Shown piece after piece: positions 1 through 4,965 of a DNA stretch of 6,721 nt. The stretch is from Solirubrobacterales bacterium. GTDB taxonomy: Bacteria; Actinomycetota; Thermoleophilia; Solirubrobacterales; 70-9. Location of the stretch: contig JASLJO010000062.1 in NCBI GenBank assembly GCA_030152505.1, forward strand, positions 1-6,721, given 5' to 3'. Numbering within the stretch: the first letter of the stretch is position 1; every line of letters starts with the position of its first letter. Under the pieces are notes generated by a model. It saw only the letters and a program-made list of their open reading frames with translations, was not told the DNA's origin and made no database searches. Position numbers and translations under genes: made by a program.

Positions 1-266
1 GTGCCATTTCCGGATCCCGGCTCGTTCTGCGCAGGCGCAAGCTGCTCGCCTGGCCAAGTTGGGACCCTTCCGGCAATCGGCTGGCCTTCACCCTCTCCGA
101 TGTCGTCGAAAACGGCTATTCAAGCCCGGAACAGGGCGACAAGGTGATGGCGATCAACACCGACGGGACCTGCCTGACTCGGGTCTTCACCGACCCCGAG
201 CTGACCCTTTACGGCAGCGCCTGGCAGCCTGGGATCGAGCGCGAGGCGGGGCCGATTGACTGTTAG
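1..266 (+). CDS. C-terminal end of a TolB/PD40-type beta-propeller protein (partial)
   Basis: The frame enters at position 3 and runs 87 codons to a TAG at 264-266; the gene begins outside the window. The fragment reads like the last blades of a TolB/WD40-like (PD40) propeller: a segment 'WPSWDPSGNRLAFTL' resembles the repeat signature W-S-P-D-G-x-x-I-A-F, it is followed by 'VMAINTDGTCLTRV' (the usual I-x-V-x-N-x-D-G-x-x-x-x-x-L/V strand), and the protein ends soon after 'YGSAWQPG', the start of another such motif. Proteins of this kind are often exported and serve as binding or scaffold domains, but the N-terminus, where a signal peptide would be, is missing, so location and partner cannot be told. 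Two cysteines are present, one being the last residue. The gene converges on menD and its stop overlaps the menD stop, so it is not part of the men operon. It could also be the tail of a larger protein with a propeller domain. Confidence 0.6.
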   Translation, partial: AISGSRLVLRRRKLLAWPSWDPSGNRLAFTLSDVVENGYSSPEQGDKVMAINTDGTCLTRVFTDPELTLYGSAWQPGIEREAGPIDC

Positions 267-2002
267 GCGATCACGCCGCTGACGCGATCGACGAGGCGGC
301 GGTGAAGGTCGACGTTGGCCTGTCGGTCGGTCTGGATCTCGATCAGGCCGGTTCCGGCGGCGAGGGCTTCGGGAAGCTCGTCGAGGGACTCCAGCTTGCG
401 GTGGGGGAGGTCGAAGAGCGCGGCCGCCTTGGCTACTTCGACGCCGCGGGGGGTGCCGAGCAGGGCCTCGAACTCGGCATGGTCGAGGGCCTGCTCCTGG
501 GGGAGGAAGTGGAAGATGCCGCCGCCGTCGTTGTCGATGACGACGATGCGGACCGGGGTGGAGCCGTCGCGCAGGGCGGCGAGGCCGCCGATGTCGTGGA
601 GCAGGCCGAGGTCGCCGGTGACGATCGTGGTCGGCCTGCCGGTCGCGTGGGCGGCGCCGATGCCGGAGGAGATCAGCCCGTCGATGCCGTTGGCGCCGCG
701 GTTGCTGAGGAAGGTCACGTCGGCCTCGGTGGAGGGCAGAAAGGTCTCCTGGTCGCGGATCGGCATGCTTGAGGCGGTGTAGACAAGCTCGCCGTCACCA
801 TGGGCGGCGCCGAGGGCGAGCTGTAGCCCCGGCTCGGTGATGGCGCTCGCCTCGCCCAGATCGGCCTCAATGACCTCACGGGCAGCTCGCTCCGCCTGCA
901 GCCACATCGCCGGTGACGGGCGATCCTCGCCGAGGCGGGCGGCCCAGCCGGCGGCAAGCTCGGTGGGGTCGGCGCGCAGCAGTGCGGCCGCGCGGCGGGT
1001 CGGCTCGTTCCAGTCGCCGAGCGGGTCGACGACGATCTGATCGGCGCCGGACCCGGCCAGCCAGGAGCGCAGCGGCTTGCTCGTCGGCATCTCGCCGAAG
1101 CGCAGGACCAGGTCGGGCGAGGCCGTCTCACGGAAGCGCTCGTCGCGCAGCAGCAGGTCGTAGGCGGTGACGACGTGCGAGCGGTCGTGCGGCCCGCAGC
1201 GAATCTGCGAGGTCGGCTCGGCGAGGACAGGGTAGCCGGCGACGCGAGCCAGATGGGCGAGCGGTTCGCGCAGCTCCGGATCGAGCTGGCGACCGGCGAC
1301 GATCACGCCGATCTCGGCCTCGGCGATGTGACCGGCGACCTCGTCGAGCAGGAACTGCGAGGGCTCCTCGTCGATCGGCGTGACCGCGGTCAGCGGGCGC
1401 GTGTCGCGGCCATTCAGCGCCAGCGGGTCGCTCGCGGTCACGGCGTCCTCCTCCACCAACGGGGCGAGCGGCTCGCGGAAGGGGAAGTTGAGGTGGACCG
1501 GCCCGGGCCGGGTGTCGCCTCGCGCCGTGGCGAAGGCGCGACAGGCGGTCGCGCGGTAGTGCAGCAGCCCGTCGTCGTCTGCCGTGTGCGTGCCGACCTC
1601 GCAGAACCAGCGCACCGAATCGCCGTAGAGCTTCAGCTGGTCGATCGCCTGCCCTGCGCCGATGCCGCGCAGCTCCGGCGGTCGGTCCGCCGTCAGGACG
1701 AGCAGCGGCACCGCAGAGTGGTCGGCCTCGCAGACCGCCGGGTGGTAGTTGGCGGCAGCGGTCCCCGACGTGCAGAGGATCGCCACCGGCGCGCCGCTCG
1801 CCTGCGCCGCGCCCAGAGCGAAGAATGCGGCGGAGCGCTCGTCGACGATCACGGTCGTCTCGATCTCCGGCTGTCGCCAGAGGGCGACGGCGAGGGGGGT
1901 GGAGCGCGAGCCTGGGGAGAGGATGGCGTATCGCAGTCCGCAACGCGCCAGCTCCTCGACGAAGGCCGAGGCGAGAGCGGTATTGGCGTTGGTCGGGTCC
2001 AT
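263..2002 (-). CDS. menD: MenD, SEPHCHC synthase (2-oxoglutarate/isochorismate, ThDP-dependent)
   Basis: A cytosolic thiamine-diphosphate enzyme that decarboxylates 2-oxoglutarate and adds the succinyl-semialdehyde unit to isochorismate, giving SEPHCHC, the first committed step of classical menaquinone synthesis. The 579-residue length fits the family. The N-terminal pyrimidine-binding domain shows 'SPGSRSTPL' (residues 29-37) and the ThDP-activating glutamate E55 in 'VDERSAAF'; 'CTSGTAAANYHP' (77-88) and 'TADRPPELRG' (104-113) are also family hallmarks. The middle domain spans roughly 190-360. The C-terminal pyrophosphate-binding domain has 'SNRGANGIDG' (433-442) and the metal/ThDP motif from G463-D464-L465 to D490-N491-D492-G493-G494-G495. 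The ATG at 2000-2002 is chosen because the family N-terminus begins just after it. No Shine-Dalgarno sequence is visible. It is the last gene of the menB-menA-menC-menD run, 65 bp after menC, and that gap holds a hairpin and a possible leaderless promoter. Its TAA overlaps the stop of the converging gene. Confidence 0.97.
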   Translation of the reverse strand: MDPTNANTALASAFVEELARCGLRYAILSPGSRSTPLAVALWRQPEIETTVIVDERSAAFFALGAAQASGAPVAILCTSGTAAANYHPAVCEADHSAVPLLVLTADRPPELRGIGAGQAIDQLKLYGDSVRWFCEVGTHTADDDGLLHYRATACRAFATARGDTRPGPVHLNFPFREPLAPLVEEDAVTASDPLALNGRDTRPLTAVTPIDEEPSQFLLDEVAGHIAEAEIGVIVAGRQLDPELREPLAHLARVAGYPVLAEPTSQIRCGPHDRSHVVTAYDLLLRDERFRETASPDLVLRFGEMPTSKPLRSWLAGSGADQIVVDPLGDWNEPTRRAAALLRADPTELAAGWAARLGEDRPSPAMWLQAERAAREVIEADLGEASAITEPGLQLALGAAHGDGELVYTASSMPIRDQETFLPSTEADVTFLSNRGANGIDGLISSGIGAAHATGRPTTIVTGDLGLLHDIGGLAALRDGSTPVRIVVIDNDGGGIFHFLPQEQALDHAEFEALLGTPRGVEVAKAAALFDLPHRKLESLDELPEALAAGTGLIEIQTDRQANVDLHRRLVDRVSGVIA

Positions 2003-2010
2003 CGCCCGAG

Positions 2011-2016
2011 AACCTA
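2011..2016 (-). promoter_or_regulatory. Candidate -10 box (TAGGTT) for a leaderless menD transcript
   Basis: On the minus strand the hexamer TAGGTT lies 8 nt before the menD ATG. It fits the TANNNT pattern of actinobacterial -10 elements, and the spacing would put the transcription start at or within a base or two of the start codon. No convincing -35 hexamer lies about 17 nt further up, which is common in GC-rich actinobacteria but leaves the call weak. The absence of a Shine-Dalgarno sequence before menD is consistent with it. A chance match is possible. Confidence 0.3.
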
Positions 2017-2030
2017 GCCCAGCAGCGCCG

Positions 2031-2072
2031 GATGAAGGATCGAGTCCCCTATGAGGGCTTCAATCCTTCATC
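2031..2072 (-). terminator. Hairpin spanning the menC stop codon, before menD (terminator, attenuator or processing site)
   Basis: The arms GATGAAGGAT (2031-2040, plus strand) and ATCCTTCATC (2063-2072) are perfect 10-bp reverse complements separated by 22 nt. Inside the loop a second stem, CCCT (2047-2050) with AGGG (2054-2057), closes on 3 nt. The menC stop codon (2068-2070) lies inside the first arm as transcribed. No T-tract follows in either direction, so it is not a classical intrinsic terminator; hairpins without a U-tract are proposed to work in actinobacteria. It may end or weaken transcription between menC and menD, protect the upstream message from 3' decay, or be a protein-binding dyad. 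The menD start lies 28 nt beyond it. Confidence 0.45.
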
Positions 2073-3153
2073 TTCCGTCGAGGCAGTGGAAAGTCAGCGC
2101 GTCCTCGTCGATCTCGACGCCGAGACCAGGCCCATCGGGCGGGTGCAGCATGTCACCGCGCAGCTCGCACTCGACCGCGGCGACGGTCGAGGCAAAGAGG
2201 CGTTGGGTGGCGAGACCGTGGGCGAGGCTCTCGCCAGGGAAGCGGCCGAGCTCCCCCAGCGACTGCGCGACCTGCAATCCAGCGGCGATGCCGACCGGCC
2301 CGTCGAGTGCGCTGGTCACGTAGGCGGGAAGCACCTCGGCGATCTCCAGCGCCTCCTCGGGCCCCCCGACCTTGGAGAGCTTGATGCCGGTGAGGGCGAA
2401 GGCGCCAGAGCCGGCGATCCGTTCGGCATCGGAGCGAGTTTCGACACTCTCGTCCGCGGCCAACGGAATCGTCGTAGAGAAGGCGAGCTCGACGGCCTCC
2501 TCCGACGTCGCCACCGGCTGCTCGGCCAGCTCGACCTCATAGGGCTCGATCTCGGCCAGAGTCCGCTTTGCGGTCTCCAGGTCCCAGACGCCGTTCGCGT
2601 CGACTCGGATGCGTGCCCGCGGCCCCAGCGCCTCCCGCACCGCGCGCACCTGGGCGGCATCGTCCCCGGCACCGAGCTTCAGCTTGAAGGTCGAGAAGCC
2701 CTCGCCTGCCCAGCGTTCGGCGGCGGCGATGACCTCGGCCGGGTTTCCGGCGGTCAGGGTCGCGTTGCAGCGAACCGGCTGCCCCGGCTGTTGCGACTCC
2801 ACTTCCTCCGCCGCGGCTCGCCTGCCGCGCAGGTCGAGCAGCGCGGTCAGCGCCGCACAGCGAGCGGGCGCGGAGAGCGATGCCACTCCGCCGCGCAGGC
2901 TGGCCTCGTCGAGCGTCTCGCGTGCTTTGAGGGCTTCCAGCTCCCCGACCACCTGTGCCAGCGGAGCGCCCCCGCGCAGCGAGAGGGGCACAGCTTCGCC
3001 GAGCCCGACCAGACCGTCCTCGGCGCACAGTCGCAGCAGCACCATCTCGCGCTCTGCGAGCGTCCCGGTCGCGGTCACGTAGGGCTCGCGGAACGGCAGC
3101 GCGTATGGGATCACCTCGACGGACGCGATGCGCACCCCGACAGCATCCCGCAC
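2068..3153 (-). CDS. menC: MenC, o-succinylbenzoate synthase (enolase superfamily)
   Basis: This enzyme dehydrates SHCHC to o-succinylbenzoate, the fourth step of the pathway. The 361-residue protein has the enolase-superfamily layout: an N-terminal capping domain (about 1-125) with 'PFREPYVTATG' (20-30), then a (beta/alpha)7-beta barrel. The catalytic K-x-K pair is K157 and K159 in 'TFKLKLG'; metal ligands are D185 ('RVDANG'), E211 ('AEQPV') and D234 ('ADES'); the second catalytic lysine is K258 in 'GIKLSKVGG'. The C-terminal 'SALDGPVGIAAGLQVA' is the usual last barrel segment. Related dipeptide epimerases and N-succinylamino-acid racemases share these residues, so the assignment to MenC rests mainly on the surrounding menD, menA, menB and menE. 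The listed start is GTG at 3151-3153. An in-frame GTG at 3133-3135 would give a 355-residue protein starting 'VRIASVEVIPY', closer to the usual family N-terminus; neither has a good ribosome-binding site. It follows menA after 46 bp that fold into a hairpin. Confidence 0.92.
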   Translation of the reverse strand: MRDAVGVRIASVEVIPYALPFREPYVTATGTLAEREMVLLRLCAEDGLVGLGEAVPLSLRGGAPLAQVVGELEALKARETLDEASLRGGVASLSAPARCAALTALLDLRGRRAAAEEVESQQPGQPVRCNATLTAGNPAEVIAAAERWAGEGFSTFKLKLGAGDDAAQVRAVREALGPRARIRVDANGVWDLETAKRTLAEIEPYEVELAEQPVATSEEAVELAFSTTIPLAADESVETRSDAERIAGSGAFALTGIKLSKVGGPEEALEIAEVLPAYVTSALDGPVGIAAGLQVAQSLGELGRFPGESLAHGLATQRLFASTVAAVECELRGDMLHPPDGPGLGVEIDEDALTFHCLDGR

Positions 3154-3196
3154 GAATCCGCATTTGTGTGCGCTGGATGCGCCCAGATGCAGATTC
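3154..3196 (-). promoter_or_regulatory. Hairpin filling the menA-menC gap and abutting the menC GTG
   Basis: Read on the minus strand (the mRNA sense), GAATCTGCAT (3196-3187) can pair over all 10 positions with ATGCGGATTC (3163-3154); one pair is a G-U wobble, which would be a C-A mismatch in a plus-strand RNA. A smaller hairpin, CTGG with CCAG around a 6-nt loop (3186-3173), sits directly against the first arm. The structure begins 3 nt after the menA stop and ends at the base before the upstream menC GTG, so it fills nearly the whole gap. It could limit ribosome entry at menC, act as a processing or partial termination site, or bind a regulator. No U-tract follows. Confidence 0.45.
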
Positions 3197-3199
3197 GTC

Positions 3200-4081
3200 T
3201 CAGGCGGCGATCAGCAGGCCGACCGAGACCAGCAGGCTGAAGGCGCCGAGCAATGCGCCGGTACCGGCCAGGGCGGCATTGAGCGAGGGACCGTCGGTGC
3301 GGTTGCTCATCGTGCGCAGGGGGCCGATCGCCATCGGCAGCGAGAGGAAGGCCACCAGGGGGAGCGCACTCGCTTCGCCGGCGAACAGGGCGATCGGCAG
3401 GACGACAAACGCTCCCAGGACCAGCAGTCGATAGAGGATCACCGCATTGCGGCGGCCCATCCGCACCGCGAGCGTGTTCTTTCCGGCGCGACGGTCGGTC
3501 TCGACGTCGCGCACGTTGTTGACGACGAGGATCGCGGTGGCGAGGAAGCCGACCGCGATCGAGAGACCAAGCGGAAGCGCGTCGAGTCGCTCGACCTGGA
3601 CGTAGTAGGAGCCGTTGACGGCGACCAGACCGAAGAAGAGGAAGACGAAGACCTCGCCGAGGCCCGCATAGCCGTAGGGGCGGGGGCCGCCGGTGTAGAG
3701 GACGCCGGCGGCGATCGAGAGTGCGCCGATCAGGAGGATCACCCATCCCGCCACCGCGGTCAGGTAGATCCCACAGGCGACCGCGACGCCGAAGGCGACC
3801 CAGGTGGCGGTCAGCACCCGTTGTGGCGTCACCAAGCCGGCCGAGGTGACCCGCACCGGCCCCAGCCTGTCGACCGTGTCGGCGCCTCGCTTGGCGTCGG
3901 AGTAGTCGTTGGCGAGGTTGGTGCCTATCTGGATGAAGATCGAGCCGAGCAGAGCGGCGAGGAACGCTCCGACCCTTGGCAGGTCCCCAGCCGATTCGAC
4001 CGCCGCCGCCGTGCCGACCAGGACCGGCGCAATCGCCGCCGGCAGCGTCCGCGGCCGCGCTGCCATCAGCCAGATTCTCAT
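3200..4081 (-). CDS. menA: MenA, 1,4-dihydroxy-2-naphthoate polyprenyltransferase
   Basis: An integral membrane UbiA-family prenyltransferase that joins 1,4-dihydroxy-2-naphthoate to a polyprenyl diphosphate, releasing CO2 and pyrophosphate to give demethylmenaquinone. The 293-residue length is typical. The N-terminal 'RPRTLPAAIAPVLVGTA' (9-25) is a MenA hallmark. The first Mg/diphosphate-binding motif is 'NLANDYSDAKRGAD' (N55, D59, D62, D68) and the second 'NNVRDVETDRRAGKNTLA' (D192, D196). About eight or nine hydrophobic helices are visible, for example 38-55, 95-130, 143-156, 172-189, 217-234, 238-254 and 266-293. Its ATG (4079-4081) overlaps the menB TGA as ATGA, which suggests translational coupling; there is no separate ribosome-binding site. 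Chain length of the prenyl donor cannot be read from the sequence. Other UbiA enzymes (heme O, chlorophyll synthesis) are unlikely given the N-terminal motif and neighbours. Confidence 0.96.
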   Translation of the reverse strand: MRIWLMAARPRTLPAAIAPVLVGTAAAVESAGDLPRVGAFLAALLGSIFIQIGTNLANDYSDAKRGADTVDRLGPVRVTSAGLVTPQRVLTATWVAFGVAVACGIYLTAVAGWVILLIGALSIAAGVLYTGGPRPYGYAGLGEVFVFLFFGLVAVNGSYYVQVERLDALPLGLSIAVGFLATAILVVNNVRDVETDRRAGKNTLAVRMGRRNAVILYRLLVLGAFVVLPIALFAGEASALPLVAFLSLPMAIGPLRTMSNRTDGPSLNAALAGTGALLGAFSLLVSVGLLIAA

Positions 4082-4944
4082 GGCCGCCGCGGGAACCGGG
4101 AGAAGTCGGGCTGGCGCTTCTGCTTGAACGCCTCGCGCCCCTCAGCCGCCTCATCGCTGCCGTAGAAGAGCAGGTTGGCGTCGTGGGCCAGTTGCTGGAT
4201 GCCAGCGTAGCCGTCCTCGTGCGCGTTGAAGCTGGCCTTGACCAAGCGCAGCGCGAAAGGGGAGAGGGCGAGCATCTCCCGGCACCAGGCCACCGTCTCG
4301 GCCTCGAGCCGGTCGAGCGGGAAGACCGCGTTGACCAGCCCCATCTCCAGCGCCTCCTCGGCGTCGTACTGGCGGCAGAGCAGCCAGAACTCCTTGGCCT
4401 TCTTGGTGCCGACGAGGTCACGCAGCAGCGAGGCGCCAAAGCCGCCATCCCAGGAGCCCACCCGCGGTCCGGTCTGGCCGAAGACCGCGTTGTCGGCGGC
4501 GATCGTCAGGTCGCAGCAGACGTGCAGGATGTGCCCGCCGCCGATCGCGTAGCCGGCCACCATCGCCACCACCGGCTTGGGCAGGCGGCGCATCTGGATC
4601 TGCAGGTCGGTGACGTGGAAGCGCCCAATGGAAGCGCCCTCGGGGACGTAGCCGGTGTCGCCGCGAACGGCCTGGTCGCCGCCCGAGCAGAAGGCCCTGT
4701 TGCCCTCGCCGGTGAGGATGACCACACCCACCTCGGCGTCCTCTCGAGCCAGCTCCAGCGCGGCCGAGACGTCGATCAGCGTCTGGGGGCGGAAGGCGTT
4801 GAGCACCTCCGGCCGGTCGATCGTGATCTTGGCGATCCCGTCGGCCTTCTCGTAGCGGATGTCGTCGTACTCACCGGCGCTCTCCCATGCGATCGGCGCG
4901 TAGAGATCCTCATCGGGCGGTGCTTGCTTGTGACGTTTGGGCAT
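4078..4944 (-). CDS. menB: MenB, 1,4-dihydroxy-2-naphthoyl-CoA synthase (type I signature)
   Basis: A crotonase-fold enzyme that performs the intramolecular Claisen (Dieckmann-type) ring closure of o-succinylbenzoyl-CoA to DHNA-CoA. The 288-residue length matches the family. Visible are 'ITIDRPEVLNAF' (40-51), 'FCSGGDQAVRGD' (85-96), the oxyanion-hole segment 'GYAIGGGH' (131-138), 'FGQTGPRVGSWDGGFG' (155-170) with S164 and D166, 'CRQYDAEEALEMGLVN' (190-205), and a C-terminal 'LLFYGSDEAAEGREAF' (258-273) with the conserved Y261, ending 'KQKRQPDFSRFPRRP'. Glycine 159 in Q-T-G and W187 match the bicarbonate-dependent type I enzymes (as in E. coli, G156 and W184) rather than the mycobacterial type with aspartate. 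The frame is open far upstream, but that is antisense to menE; ATG at 4942-4944 is chosen because the conserved sequence starts shortly after it. A GTG three codons earlier is possible. First gene of the minus-strand run, coupled to menA, divergent from menE. Confidence 0.96.
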   Translation of the reverse strand: MPKRHKQAPPDEDLYAPIAWESAGEYDDIRYEKADGIAKITIDRPEVLNAFRPQTLIDVSAALELAREDAEVGVVILTGEGNRAFCSGGDQAVRGDTGYVPEGASIGRFHVTDLQIQMRRLPKPVVAMVAGYAIGGGHILHVCCDLTIAADNAVFGQTGPRVGSWDGGFGASLLRDLVGTKKAKEFWLLCRQYDAEEALEMGLVNAVFPLDRLEAETVAWCREMLALSPFALRLVKASFNAHEDGYAGIQQLAHDANLLFYGSDEAAEGREAFKQKRQPDFSRFPRRP

Positions 4945-4965
4945 GATGGGCACGATATCCGGACG
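4945..4965. promoter_or_regulatory. 21-bp divergent menB/menE promoter region, probably leaderless
   Basis: Only 21 bp separate the menB ATG (minus) from the menE ATG (plus). On the minus strand TATCGT (4957-4952) fits the actinobacterial -10 pattern TANNNT and ends 7 nt before the menB ATG, the spacing expected for a transcript that starts on the A of the start codon. The palindrome GATATC (4954-4959) overlaps it and is the only AT-rich patch; on the plus strand it ends 6 nt before the menE ATG, so it could serve as a poor -10 for menE too. Neither gene has a Shine-Dalgarno sequence here. No clear -35 is seen; any upstream promoter element for each gene would lie inside the coding region of the other. 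Promoter activity is inferred, not shown. Confidence 0.5.

Noticed and set aside
302..2017. Several plus-strand open frames inside menD
   Set aside because: They are antisense shadows of menD, without motifs or plausible starts, produced by GC-rich third positions.
2068..3153. Reading the enolase-superfamily gene as a dipeptide epimerase or N-succinylamino-acid racemase
   Set aside because: Catalytic residues alone do not separate these activities, but a single such gene set between menA and menD makes MenC by far the simplest reading; promiscuous racemase activity is not excluded.
1825..3240. A 471-codon open frame on the plus strand across menC and the start of menD
   Set aside because: It is antisense to two confidently identified genes; the translation is rich in R, G, A and D without any recognisable domain. 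Long antisense frames are expected from GC-rich codon use.
3111..4448. 445-codon minus-strand frame overlapping menA and part of menB
   Set aside because: It is an alternative frame of real genes, highly rich in R and S, with no domain; menA and menB explain the same DNA.
3976..4965. 330-codon in-frame extension upstream of menE
   Set aside because: It lies antisense to menB and the start of menA and has no family similarity; the MenE family N-terminus begins at the ATG at 4966.
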